From Helicobacter sp. 16-1353 (GTDB taxonomy: Bacteria; Campylobacterota; Campylobacteria; Campylobacterales; Helicobacteraceae): 64,000 bases of DNA. Shown here one piece after another: positions 36,684 through 45,332 of the stretch (positions are counted from its first letter, which is position 1; each line of letters opens with the position of its first letter). The position numbers and the translations under genes are program-made. The notes under the pieces are model-generated. The model saw only the letters and a program-made list of their open reading frames with translations, had not been told where the DNA came from and did not search any database. The stretch covers positions 1 through 64,000 of the forward strand of contig NZ_NHYM01000007.1 of the NCBI RefSeq assembly GCF_003288815.1, read 5' to 3'.

Positions 36684-37202
36684 TTAAAATCTAAATTGTA
36701 GTAGTGGATAAGGCACTTTTACTACGGATTTATAAACAATATCAATATTTTTATCAATAAAGAATCCTCCTGCGTGTATGTCATAGGGAAATAAAACAAG
36801 CAATGTTTTTGGGGTCAAAAATATCTTAGAAACATCATTGATTTTTTCATAAAATACTACATCTTTGCTATTATCATACTCGCTAATCACCTTAAAATTT
36901 TTAGAATCCCCAACCTCCATACATTCTTTTGCATTAACTAATAATTGAAAATCTACATATTTTTTATGCGATTCAAATCTACTCTCACCACCTAGCCTAT
37001 AACTCTGCTCTATTGCCACCATATCAAAACCTAGATTATATTTCATCTCCATTCTATTATCGCCACAATCCAAGCTTAGGATTCTATTGTAGATTCTAGA
37101 ATCTTTTTGAGTGGCTTCTAATAGATAATCATAAAGGATTTTTAATGCATCATTTTTAATAAACATATCACTAATTTTATCAATATTACCAATCAACGCC
37201 AT
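36684..37202 (-). CDS. YhcH/YjgK/YiaL family protein (DUF386)
   Basis: A 172-residue cupin-like protein. The family pattern is clear in ESHKKYVDFQLLVNAKECM and LTPKTLLVLFPYDIHAGG, ending in VKVPYPLL. Homologues include sugar-anomerase-like proteins near sialic acid genes, but no sialic acid genes are seen here. Overlaps the preceding gene by 17 bases. Confidence 0.8.
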   Translation of the reverse strand: MALIGNIDKISDMFIKNDALKILYDYLLEATQKDSRIYNRILSLDCGDNRMEMKYNLGFDMVAIEQSYRLGGESRFESHKKYVDFQLLVNAKECMEVGDSKNFKVISEYDNSKDVVFYEKINDVSKIFLTPKTLLVLFPYDIHAGGFFIDKNIDIVYKSVVKVPYPLLQFRF

Positions 37203-37776
37203 TTTCTTTCCTTGTTAGATAAAAATTTTTATCCCCAATATGGACATTCATAGGGACAAAATTCATATTTACACTAAAGGCATCTTCGATTGCGATTTTT
37301 TCTAATTTTATAATTCTTTTACTTGCGAAAAGTAGATTCCATAATTCTAATCTTGGATTGAGATTAAATTTTAAAAATATTGTTTCATAAACAGATATGC
37401 AAGTAGGGCAAAATGGCAATTCAACATTATAAAATAATTTATTTGAACTATTTTTACCCATTCCAACTTGAAAATCAAATAGATTATGTTGTGGAATCTT
37501 TGCCTTAAGCGAAATAGAATCTTTATCAAAAATCGACCACAAATCCCTGCAATTACAAAAATGAATCTTTGGTTTAGAGTGTTTTTTATACTCATCTGGA
37601 CTTAAAATAAAATTATAAATAACGCAAGGATATAGAATATTTTGTGGTGTTAAAATATAAATAAAATATTTACCAAAAATAATATCTGCATATTTTATAA
37701 TAATACCTTCTTTTGCTTTTTGGACAAAAAAATCCTCCATATTAGGAAAGATAGGATTATCTTTTGGGTTGCTCAC
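37186..37776 (-). CDS. Conserved hypothetical protein with two Cys pairs
   Basis: A 196-residue protein with no recognised family. It has HFCNCRDLW near residue 72 and PFCPTCISVYETI near 127, two Cys pairs that could bind zinc or iron. The GTG start at 37776 overlaps the gmhA stop by four bases (GTGA), suggesting coupling; ATG 37740 is a less supported alternative. It links the heptose operon to the DUF386 gene, so it may share that transcript. Confidence 0.6.
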   Translation of the reverse strand: MSNPKDNPIFPNMEDFFVQKAKEGIIIKYADIIFGKYFIYILTPQNILYPCVIYNFILSPDEYKKHSKPKIHFCNCRDLWSIFDKDSISLKAKIPQHNLFDFQVGMGKNSSNKLFYNVELPFCPTCISVYETIFLKFNLNPRLELWNLLFASKRIIKLEKIAIEDAFSVNMNFVPMNVHIGDKNFYLTRKENGVDW

Positions 37777-38342
37777 GCGAATTCTCGCTCGATTATATCA
37801 CATAGGATATGTTCGATTATTAGATGCATTTCTTGGATTCTAGGTGTGCTAGAACTTGGGACAACAATATTTAAGTCAGAGCAATCACACATCTCACCGC
37901 CACTTTTTCCAGTAAGTGCAATAACCTTGCAACCTCTGCTTATTGCCACATTCATAGCTTTAATCACATTTATAGAATTTCCACTAGTGGAGATTGCAAG
38001 CAAAACATCACCTTTTCTTGCTAAAGCCTCAACCTGCCTTGAAAATATAAAATCAAATCCAAAATCATTTCCAATAGCAGTCAATGCGGAGGTATCAGTT
38101 GTTAGTGCAATACAACTTAGTGCATCTCTATCAATCTTATATCTACCACTAAGTTCTGCTGCGAAATGCTGGGAATCCGCCGCTGAGCCACCATTCCCAC
38201 AAACCATAATCTTATTCCCCATTTTTAAGCATTCAATCATAATATTTGATGCCTCATCAATGCTATCAACTAAAAGCTTTAAAGTGCTTTGTGCTGTATC
38301 AATATGCGAAAAAAACTCACTTTGTATGAAATCACTATTCAT
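37773..38342 (-). CDS. gmhA: Sedoheptulose 7-phosphate isomerase GmhA
   Basis: First enzyme of ADP-heptose synthesis: converts sedoheptulose 7-phosphate to glycero-manno-heptose 7-phosphate. SIS-domain features: GNKIMVCGNGGSAADSQHF, ELSGRY, ALTTDTSALTAIGNDFG, AISTSGNSINVIKA. The 189-residue length is normal. Overlaps hldE by eight bases in the operon hldD-hldE-gmhA. ADP-heptose feeds LPS core and is also a known host innate-immune trigger in this group. Confidence 0.95.
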   Translation of the reverse strand: MNSDFIQSEFFSHIDTAQSTLKLLVDSIDEASNIMIECLKMGNKIMVCGNGGSAADSQHFAAELSGRYKIDRDALSCIALTTDTSALTAIGNDFGFDFIFSRQVEALARKGDVLLAISTSGNSINVIKAMNVAISRGCKVIALTGKSGGEMCDCSDLNIVVPSSSTPRIQEMHLIIEHILCDIIEREFA

Positions 38343-39741
38343 TAGATTCTCCTTTGATTTTATTAACTATATTTGTTGTGCTCATATTTGGGATAAACTC
38401 TACAATCCTAGTATCCTTTACAATATCGCTTCCAACGACATCTTTACCATTATAATCCCCACCTTTTACCAAAATATCTGGTTTTATCTTTTTTATTAGA
38501 TTATAGGGTGTTTCTTCATCAAAGATAACTACAAAATCCACGCAAGATAAAGAAGCCAAAACAAAAGCCCTATCCTTTTCATTATTTATTGGTCTATTTT
38601 TACCTTTTAGGATTCTAACCGAATTATCACTATTTAATCCAACAACCAAAATATCACCAAAACTTTTTGCTTTCTTAAGATACGAAATATGCCCAATGTG
38701 TATAATGTCAAAACAACCATTTGTAAAAACGATTTTTTTACCATCTTTTTTAAGATTCTCAATCAATAAAAGATTATCAATCTCCCTATCTTTCGAAATA
38801 TCGTTTTTATAGCTAAAAATCTCACCCAAAGTCGCACTCGCAGAGCCAATCTTACCAACCACAACTGCCGCAGCCGCATTTGCAAACTCAGCACTTTTAT
38901 AAATATCTAATTTACAAGAAAGCCCAAAAGCAAGTGCGGCAATAACCGTATCTCCCGCACCTGTTACATCAAAAACTTCTCGTGCAAGGGTTGGAATCTC
39001 TGTCATTTGAGAATCAAAAATAGCCATTCCATCTTCACTTAAGGTAATTATGGCGTATTGAAGATTACACATTTCTTTTAGTTTAAAACCTGCTTTAAAT
39101 AGAGAATCCTTAGAATCTATCTTGATATTTGTCGCATTCTCCGCCTCTTTTCTATTTGGCGTAATCAAAGTTGCATTTGCATATTTACTATAATCATTGC
39201 CTTTTGGGTCGCATAAGATAATCTTATTAAAGGAATTAGCTAGATTTATAAGAGATTGGGTAAAGTCTTTCGATAAAGCACCTTTGGCGTAATCTGAGAT
39301 AATAATACTATCAAATTCATTTATTTTACTAGCAATCTTATCTAATATCATCTGTGAATCTAAACTAACTATTTCACATTCCCTATCAACGCGTAAAACC
39401 TGCTGACGAGCGGCTATTAATCGTGTTTTCTTAATCGTATGAAAATTATTCAATATAGCAATTAAATCTATATCGATATTAGAATCTTCTAGCATTTTAA
39501 GTAAAATATTACCATCGCTATCATCGCCCACTATCCCGCATAAGGAAACTTTAGCACCAAGTGAAATGAGATTATTCGCGACATTACACGCCCCACCTAA
39601 TCGATTATTTTCCTTTTGCACTTTTAGGATTTGCACAGGGGCTTCAGGTGAGATTCGCTCACAAGTTCCCCACACATAGTGGTCTATCATCAAGTCGCCA
39701 ACGACTAAAATATTAGGAATGTGATTTGTTAAATTAATCAT
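38335..39741 (-). CDS. hldE: Bifunctional heptose kinase / ADP-heptose synthase HldE
   Basis: Two domains: PfkB-type kinase (about 1-320) with ILVVGDLMIDHYVWG and the DVTGAGDTVIAALAFG motif, and a nucleotidyltransferase (about 330-468) with FTNGCFDIIHIGHISYL and GLNSDNSVR. It phosphorylates heptose 7-phosphate and, after GmhB acts, adds AMP. Full length at 468. It overlaps hldD and gmhA by eight bases on each side. Confidence 0.96.
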   Translation of the reverse strand: MINLTNHIPNILVVGDLMIDHYVWGTCERISPEAPVQILKVQKENNRLGGACNVANNLISLGAKVSLCGIVGDDSDGNILLKMLEDSNIDIDLIAILNNFHTIKKTRLIAARQQVLRVDRECEIVSLDSQMILDKIASKINEFDSIIISDYAKGALSKDFTQSLINLANSFNKIILCDPKGNDYSKYANATLITPNRKEAENATNIKIDSKDSLFKAGFKLKEMCNLQYAIITLSEDGMAIFDSQMTEIPTLAREVFDVTGAGDTVIAALAFGLSCKLDIYKSAEFANAAAAVVVGKIGSASATLGEIFSYKNDISKDREIDNLLLIENLKKDGKKIVFTNGCFDIIHIGHISYLKKAKSFGDILVVGLNSDNSVRILKGKNRPINNEKDRAFVLASLSCVDFVVIFDEETPYNLIKKIKPDILVKGGDYNGKDVVGSDIVKDTRIVEFIPNMSTTNIVNKIKGESNE

Positions 39742-40732
39742 TTGCTATATTACTTATTTCATCAATATAATCTTCAATGCCACTTTCAAGACTATATCTA
39801 GGCTCATAGAATAAATCATTAATAGTATTTGTAATATCTGCTTCTGTGTGATTTTGATAAAAAGTATATGGATTTTTAATATACTCGACCTCAAAATCTC
39901 CAATATGTGTTTTTAATATATTTACAATATCATTAAAACTTCGTGCTTTTCCACTTCCTACATTATAGATTCCGCTTTTATGGGATTCTATTGCTTTGAT
40001 ATTTGCCTGAACTACATCTTTTATATAGACAAAATCTCGAAGTTGTTCGCCAAACTCAAATAATCTTATTTTTTTATTTTTTATCGCTTGGAGTCCTAAT
40101 TGTAAAATCATAGATGCAGTGCTACCTTTGAAAAACTCATTTTTACCATAAACATTAAAATAGCGTAAAGAAATTATCGTAAAATCATCATTTTCTTCTT
40201 GTTGCATAATCTCTCTTAATCGCATATCCATAGATAATTTTGAAAAACCATATACATTTTCTGGAATCTCGCCCTCTCCTATGATATTTGGAGCTTTTGA
40301 ATTACCATAAGTAGCCGCAGATGAAGCATAGATTAATGTTCCATTATGTTGTTTTACTTTATTGATAAAATAATCCAAACTCTCATAATTTGTTTTTAAA
40401 ACTAATTCTTGGTCTAAACAAGTTGTATCCGAAATAGCACCTTCATGAAAAATATAATCAAATTCATATTTATCAAGTTTTGCTAAATCTTCTTTTTTTG
40501 CCAAATCCCCTATAATAATCTCACCTCTAAAACCAAGTAGATTTTTAAAATGCCCAAGAGATGTAAGATTCCCATTATGGAATCTATCATTACTTCTAAA
40601 TTTATCGAAAATAAATAAATTTGCCTTAGGGTGATATTTATTTAGATAATGAGCGATATTGCTTCCTACAAACCCTGCTCCGCCAGTAATTAGTATATTT
40701 TTATCTTTTAAGTCATCATAAATATATTTCAT
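39734..40732 (-). CDS. hldD: ADP-glyceromanno-heptose 6-epimerase HldD
   Basis: NADP-dependent short-chain epimerase giving ADP-L-glycero-D-manno-heptose for LPS core. Rossmann motif ITGGAGFVGSNIAHYL, catalytic Tyr-x3-Lys in NVYGFSKLSMD, and the substrate segment SLRYFNVYGKNE. Length 332 is normal. The gene is first of the tightly overlapped trio, 19 bases below gmhB. Confidence 0.95.
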   Translation of the reverse strand: MKYIYDDLKDKNILITGGAGFVGSNIAHYLNKYHPKANLFIFDKFRSNDRFHNGNLTSLGHFKNLLGFRGEIIIGDLAKKEDLAKLDKYEFDYIFHEGAISDTTCLDQELVLKTNYESLDYFINKVKQHNGTLIYASSAATYGNSKAPNIIGEGEIPENVYGFSKLSMDMRLREIMQQEENDDFTIISLRYFNVYGKNEFFKGSTASMILQLGLQAIKNKKIRLFEFGEQLRDFVYIKDVVQANIKAIESHKSGIYNVGSGKARSFNDIVNILKTHIGDFEVEYIKNPYTFYQNHTEADITNTINDLFYEPRYSLESGIEDYIDEISNIAND

Positions 40733-40751
40733 TTACAATCCTCCAAAATAT

Positions 40752-41312
40752 TTATTTTATTATACTATTTACTTTATAAAGGGAATCCACAATAAAATCT
40801 GCTTTTGATGTTACCTTATCTTTTTTGTTAAATAAAATAGTAGTTTTAATGCCACCACTTATAGCGGCTTCTACATCACTTTCTTTATCACCAATCATAT
40901 AAGATTTTTCTAGATTTATATTAAATTCATCTATTGCTTGTTTAATCATTCCGCTTTTAGGCTTTCTACACAAGCAATTAATTTCTGGCTTATGGGAGCA
41001 GAAATAAATCTTATCAAAGCAGAAACCAAATCGATTTTTTAAATCATTTTGCATAAAATCACTTAAATCTAAAAATTCTTCTAAAGTATAATATCCTCTA
41101 CCAATTCCAGATTGATTGGTAACTACAAATAGTAGATAGCCCTTTTGTTTGCAAGATTCAAAAAGCTCCAAGAATCCATCTATATAAATAAAATCCTGTG
41201 GTTTATAAATATATTCATCATCGATATTTACAACACCATCTCTATCAAAAAATACTGCGGGTGTGAGCTTTAGGATATTAGCTGGATTACGATTTTGTTG
41301 TAGCTGTTTCAT
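40752..41312 (-). CDS. gmhB: Heptose 1,7-bisphosphate phosphatase GmhB
   Basis: HAD-family phosphatase removing the C7 phosphate between the two HldE steps. Nucleophile motif FFDRDGVVN, TNQSGIGRGYY, a zinc-site Cys/His cluster (CSHKPEINCLCRKP) and KSYMIGDKESDVEAA. I start at ATG 41312 because AAGGA sits six bases upstream; the frame opens at 41375 but those residues lack support. It follows the SafE-like gene by 16 bases. Confidence 0.92.
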   Translation of the reverse strand: MKQLQQNRNPANILKLTPAVFFDRDGVVNIDDEYIYKPQDFIYIDGFLELFESCKQKGYLLFVVTNQSGIGRGYYTLEEFLDLSDFMQNDLKNRFGFCFDKIYFCSHKPEINCLCRKPKSGMIKQAIDEFNINLEKSYMIGDKESDVEAAISGGIKTTILFNKKDKVTSKADFIVDSLYKVNSIIK

Positions 41313-41328
41313 ATATATTCCTTGAATT

Positions 41329-42003
41329 TTATGTAAATAATATTTTAAACCCTTTAATAATAGTATAGATTCCAAAAAACATAATTAAAATAAAGGATAG
41401 TTTATTAATAATATTTCTATATTTTGTAAGATTTAGCATAGAATTAAAGATTCCAAGTAACACCATTGGGAATAAAGTCGCCACTCCAAAAACTATCATA
41501 ACTAATGCCCCATTTAGGATTCCCCCGCTCACACTAGCACTAATGGCGAAAAAATACACAATCCCGCACGGAATAGCCCCATTTAAGATTCCAAGAATAT
41601 AGAAGCTAAATAAACTTTTCTTTTTTAAAACAAAAGCAAAAAACTTCTTAAAGATTCTCAAATTAGCAACATTTACCTCTAATAATGCCAAAATCTTTGG
41701 GCTAAATAAGAGAAAGATTCCAAATAAAACCATAATAAAACCAATAATGATAAAAAAACCGCCCTTTGTGCTTTGGTTGAGAAAAAAGCCACTTCCAATA
41801 AACGCGCTTATCATTCCAATTATCGCATAGGTCGTAATTCGCCCAAATCCATATATAAAATGTGAAATAAATCTAATAAAAATATTACCCTGTAGTTTCA
41901 TTTGGCTATATGCTAAAACAATCCCGCCACACATTCCCAAGCAATGCCCAAATGACGCAGTAAGAGCGATAAAAAATAAAGAGATTAAATCAATATTATT
42001 CAA
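41329..42003 (-). CDS. SafE/TauE-like membrane protein (cytochrome/copper-type)
   Basis: A membrane protein with about six TM helices and the GHCLGMCGGIV motif in the first helix, typical of the sulfite exporter TauE/SafE-like family that in Campylobacterota is tied to cbb3 oxidase or cytochrome biogenesis. A second proline/cysteine site is GAIPCGIVY. The start is TTG 42003: AAGGAG lies six bases upstream; the longer GTG start at 42033 has no ribosome site. Head of the heptose operon region; function assigned by family only. Confidence 0.75.
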   Translation of the reverse strand: MNNIDLISLFFIALTASFGHCLGMCGGIVLAYSQMKLQGNIFIRFISHFIYGFGRITTYAIIGMISAFIGSGFFLNQSTKGGFFIIIGFIMVLFGIFLLFSPKILALLEVNVANLRIFKKFFAFVLKKKSLFSFYILGILNGAIPCGIVYFFAISASVSGGILNGALVMIVFGVATLFPMVLLGIFNSMLNLTKYRNIINKLSFILIMFFGIYTIIKGFKILFT

Positions 42004-42178
42004 TATTTTCTCCTTTGATACTAAATATAGCACAGAAAAGTTAAACTTTACAACAAATTGCTACCTAATCTTATAAATGATATTATATCGCAAGGCTATC
42101 AAGCTATCTCTTTTTAAAACATTAAAAACTATCCAAAATTACTAAAATACTATAAAATTGCATATTTTACTTTTAAGA

Positions 42179-42184
42179 TATAAT
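42179..42184 (+). promoter_or_regulatory. -10 box of the methyltransferase gene
   Basis: TATAAT 23 bases before ATG 42208, followed by a T7-A6 run. Likely promoter of the restriction-modification methyltransferase. Confidence 0.45.
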
Positions 42185-42207
42185 TTTTTTAAAAAAGAGC
42201 TGAGATT

Positions 42208-43506
42208 ATGAGCCGAAATCCCCAAATTACGCAGAGAAATATCGAATCTATTTTTAAGATATATGATGAGCTAAATAGCGATATGAGCCACAAAACCTCA
42301 GGTGATGATATTTGCACGCCGATGGAATGCGTGAAAACTATGCTTGATTATATCCCGCAAGACTTTTGGGAGCGAGAGAATCTAAAGATTCTTGACCCTT
42401 GCTGTGGGAATGGGAACTTTGGGGCGTATTGCCAGTTTAAAACGGATTTGGATAATATTTATTTTAACGACACAAATCCTACGCGCACGGCAAACTGCAA
42501 GAAGATTCTAAACCCAAAGAATCTCACAAATTACGATATTTTTGGCTTGGAATTTGCCATGAATGTGGAATCTCGCATTAATACAGAATCTAATTCAAGT
42601 GCGGAATCTAGTTTGAATACAGAATCTCGCACCAACGCGGAATCTGCGGAATCTTGGGACTTAATAATGGCGAATCCGCCCTATTCCGGCGGTGGCAATA
42701 AAAATAAAAGTCTCTCAAATAAATTCATCGAATTTGCCATAGATAGGCTTAAAAAGGGCGGATATCTCTGCTTTGTAACGCCGAATAATTGGCAGACTTT
42801 TAATAACTCAAATACGACCTTAAAAAAGCTTTTGACGCAGGGCTCGTTTGTGGTGCTTGACTATGATGTGAAGCGGTTTTTTAAGAAGGTCGGCTCGTCG
42901 TTTGTGATTTTTATCTGGCAAAAGGGCGTGTTTGGCAAGACGAAAATTTTTAATAATTATCTTTTAAAAGACATTCAAACTGACATTTTAATCCCCAAGA
43001 ATCTCCCATTTATCCCGCTTTACATCTCACAAATTACGCTAAATCTAGTGGAGAAACTAATCCAAAAAGATAATAATAGATTCCACTACCGATGCGATTT
43101 GCATAACTTCACAAAAAAGGAATTTTTGAGTGATTTTCAAAGCGAGATTTTCCGCTATAAAACTATCCATACGCCCTTAAAAACGAGGTTTGCCAAAATC
43201 AAACAAGATATTTATGACAAGTGGCTCATCATCATTCCGCTATCAACTTATTATGTGCCTTATATCGCTCACAACGCCAACACAACGCAGTCTGTGGGAT
43301 ATTTTAGCTTTGATACAAAAGTGGAGGCGGAGGCGTATTTGGAGATAATCACCCAAGATTATTTTAAGGCTTTAATCCACATCACAAGATATGGGAATTT
43401 CAACAATATTATGGTTTTAAAACATTTGAGATTCGACGATGTGCCAGATTTAACTAGCGAGGAAAAGGGCGAGATTGAGAAATTAAGGGCAACTATTAAA
43501 TACTAG
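42208..43506 (+). CDS. N6-adenine DNA methyltransferase (type II-like)
   Basis: A 432-residue DNA methyltransferase. Motif I ILDPCCGNGNFG (residues 61-72), motif IV NPPY (156-159) preceded by WDLIMA, then FVTPNNWQTF and a target-recognition part. Residues about 120-149 form an inserted Glu-Ser-rich stretch coded by six copies of GAATCT between the usual motif III and IV; without it the distance would be normal. G+C is higher than in flanking genes. Convergent with a nuclease-like gene with a four-base overlap, so the pair is probably a restriction-modification system. Recognition site not predictable. Confidence 0.85.
   Translation: MSRNPQITQRNIESIFKIYDELNSDMSHKTSGDDICTPMECVKTMLDYIPQDFWERENLKILDPCCGNGNFGAYCQFKTDLDNIYFNDTNPTRTANCKKILNPKNLTNYDIFGLEFAMNVESRINTESNSSAESSLNTESRTNAESAESWDLIMANPPYSGGGNKNKSLSNKFIEFAIDRLKKGGYLCFVTPNNWQTFNNSNTTLKKLLTQGSFVVLDYDVKRFFKKVGSSFVIFIWQKGVFGKTKIFNNYLLKDIQTDILIPKNLPFIPLYISQITLNLVEKLIQKDNNRFHYRCDLHNFTKKEFLSDFQSEIFRYKTIHTPLKTRFAKIKQDIYDKWLIIIPLSTYYVPYIAHNANTTQSVGYFSFDTKVEAEAYLEIITQDYFKALIHITRYGNFNNIMVLKHLRFDDVPDLTSEEKGEIEKLRATIKY
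42566..42655 (+). repeat. Six GAATCT copies inside the methyltransferase gene
   Basis: Within about 90 bases GAATCT occurs six times in one frame, each giving Glu-Ser. Spacers differ (CGC, AAC, AGC, GCG codons), so it is not a simple tandem repeat. Confidence 0.75.
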
Positions 43507-44204
43507 GCTTTTGTGGCGTCGGTTTGGATATTTGCTAGAGGTTTAAAACTAAATTGTTGAATGAATTTTTTAAGCATTATATCTTCAACCGCTAGTGATT
43601 TAGGCGAAGCAAACGGCACGGACTTTTCACCCCTCCATTCTATAATAGTAACCTCATCGCTACAATCATACAAGTATAAATTAAAATCTGTCCTATTTGT
43701 TACCATTGATTGCAACATTTTTATATTTGTAGTGGAGGCTGTCCGCCAATTATTCACCACGCCACAATTATACGAACCCAATCTTTTCTTAAAAATAGTG
43801 CGAGACTGACCGAACTTAATAATATGCTCTCTATTGCCTATCTTGCAAGTCAAAATATACGCAACCCCCAAAGCTTTTTCAAAAATCCTTTTTTCTTTAT
43901 CGCCAACAAAATTTATCGCTTTTATCCGCTCATTTTTTCTTTTACTATCTTTATCAATACTCATAGGCTCAACACTCAAATTACAGATAAAAATAAAATC
44001 ATCTTTCCCACTAAATGAAAATTCCTCTAATGTCGGCTGGGACTTAATATCATCTAGGCTAAAGGGCTTGTCGTTTTTATTGTTTATAGCAAATACTTTG
44101 CTTAGGCTCTCAATATATTCATTGCCACTTTTTTGGATATAAATGCCATTTTTGTAATCGCATAATGATTTTAACTGCTCTAAATTTAGTGAACCCTTTG
44201 CCAT
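43503..44204 (-). CDS. GIY-YIG-like restriction endonuclease candidate
   Basis: A 233-residue protein. Residues 113-117 VAYIL and 129-135 IKFGQSR match the two half-motifs of GIY-YIG nucleases, followed by Arg141 in KKRLGSY and a possible metal-binding Glu207 in SLAVEDIML. Convergent and overlapping by four bases with the methyltransferase, which supports a type II restriction enzyme. The first motif is degenerate (AYI for GIY), so activity is not certain. The upstream 110 residues have no recognised domain. Confidence 0.6.
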   Translation of the reverse strand: MAKGSLNLEQLKSLCDYKNGIYIQKSGNEYIESLSKVFAINNKNDKPFSLDDIKSQPTLEEFSFSGKDDFIFICNLSVEPMSIDKDSKRKNERIKAINFVGDKEKRIFEKALGVAYILTCKIGNREHIIKFGQSRTIFKKRLGSYNCGVVNNWRTASTTNIKMLQSMVTNRTDFNLYLYDCSDEVTIIEWRGEKSVPFASPKSLAVEDIMLKKFIQQFSFKPLANIQTDATKA

Positions 44205-44285
44205 TAATGTCCCTTGCTTTTATGAAATTACATCCTTTTGAGTTTTTAGATTCCCAAGATTCTAAGTTTTATTATCCAATGAATA

Positions 44286-45329
44286 TTAATAAAATCTTAA
44301 TATAAATCTCCTATATAATAAATATGACCCCAAAAACCATAATGATAAAAGAATGCCAATCCCAAATATTGGTATATAATTTGCCACCAAATAAGTAAAA
44401 GCATAAAAAATAATAATAGAAGTAATAATATAAAAATATGAAAAATTTTTATTAAATCGTGGATTTGCAACACCAAATAAAGGCAATAAAGTTACACTAA
44501 AAAGCGGAAAAAGTGATATTAAAATAGATTGAGAAAATAATCTTGATGTTTTTTGTGAGCTACCATCAAACGCCTTTTTCCAATAGTCATATAAATCATA
44601 ACTGCGTAATTGTGGCTCACCTAGCTTGTTTCTAACAATCATATTTTCAAATACAACTTTTTTAATATCATAACTCTCCGCAAAATAGGCAATTCCATCA
44701 TATAAATCAATCTCAAAAATACTATCAATGTTATTTGCTTTTCCTTCTCTAGCTAAGATAAAACTCTCGGATTCAAAATTTGCACTAGAAAATAATGCTA
44801 GATTCTTATACTCCCTATTTTGTGCTTCATCTACATAAATCAGCCAATCTCCCAGCTTCTGCCCAAATTCTCCAGATTTGATATTTACATCAACACTTGA
44901 TTTTTTCTCATCGATAAAATTCCTATATGCAGAATTTGAAAGTGGCACAATGGCTAAAGAAAAGATAAGTAGAGTTACACTTATTAAAATACTAATTGGC
45001 AAAAATACCTTGATAATAGAATTAGGACTAATCCCAAGCGAGAAAAAAACAAGTAATTCATAATCATAAGAAAGTTTCGATAGAGATAAAACCCCAGTAG
45101 CAAAAAAGGTTATAGGGAGGATAAAAAAAACACTATTTGGTAATGAATATAAATATAGCTGTAAAAGGTCGCTAAAAGATATTTTAACAACAAATGTAAC
45201 ACCAGCAATTCCTATCAAAACAACAATAGAAGATATAAAAAATAAAACAATAAAAAAAATAAAAAATAATCTCGCAAATGATAAAAATAGATAATTTCTA
45301 ATACTACTTCTAAAAAAATTAGCAATCAT
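44286..45329 (-). CDS. lptF: LptF/LptG family LPS export permease
   Basis: A 347-residue permease of the LPS transport ABC complex: three N-terminal TM helices, a periplasmic jellyroll-like part (about 140-245) and three C-terminal helices. Characteristic segments are SLPNSVFFILPITFFATGVLS and ELLVFFSLGISPNSI. The same gene lies beside pcm and nrdB in H. pylori. Whether it is LptF or LptG cannot be settled here. Confidence 0.82.
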   Translation of the reverse strand: MIANFFRSSIRNYLFLSFARLFFIFFIVLFFISSIVVLIGIAGVTFVVKISFSDLLQLYLYSLPNSVFFILPITFFATGVLSLSKLSYDYELLVFFSLGISPNSIIKVFLPISILISVTLLIFSLAIVPLSNSAYRNFIDEKKSSVDVNIKSGEFGQKLGDWLIYVDEAQNREYKNLALFSSANFESESFILAREGKANNIDSIFEIDLYDGIAYFAESYDIKKVVFENMIVRNKLGEPQLRSYDLYDYWKKAFDGSSQKTSRLFSQSILISLFPLFSVTLLPLFGVANPRFNKNFSYFYIITSIIIFYAFTYLVANYIPIFGIGILLSLWFLGSYLLYRRFILRFY

Positions 45330-45332
45330 TAT

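Noticed and set aside
43561-44142. Plus-strand frames opposite the GIY-YIG-like gene
   Set aside because: Opposite a frame with nuclease motifs; no protein features.
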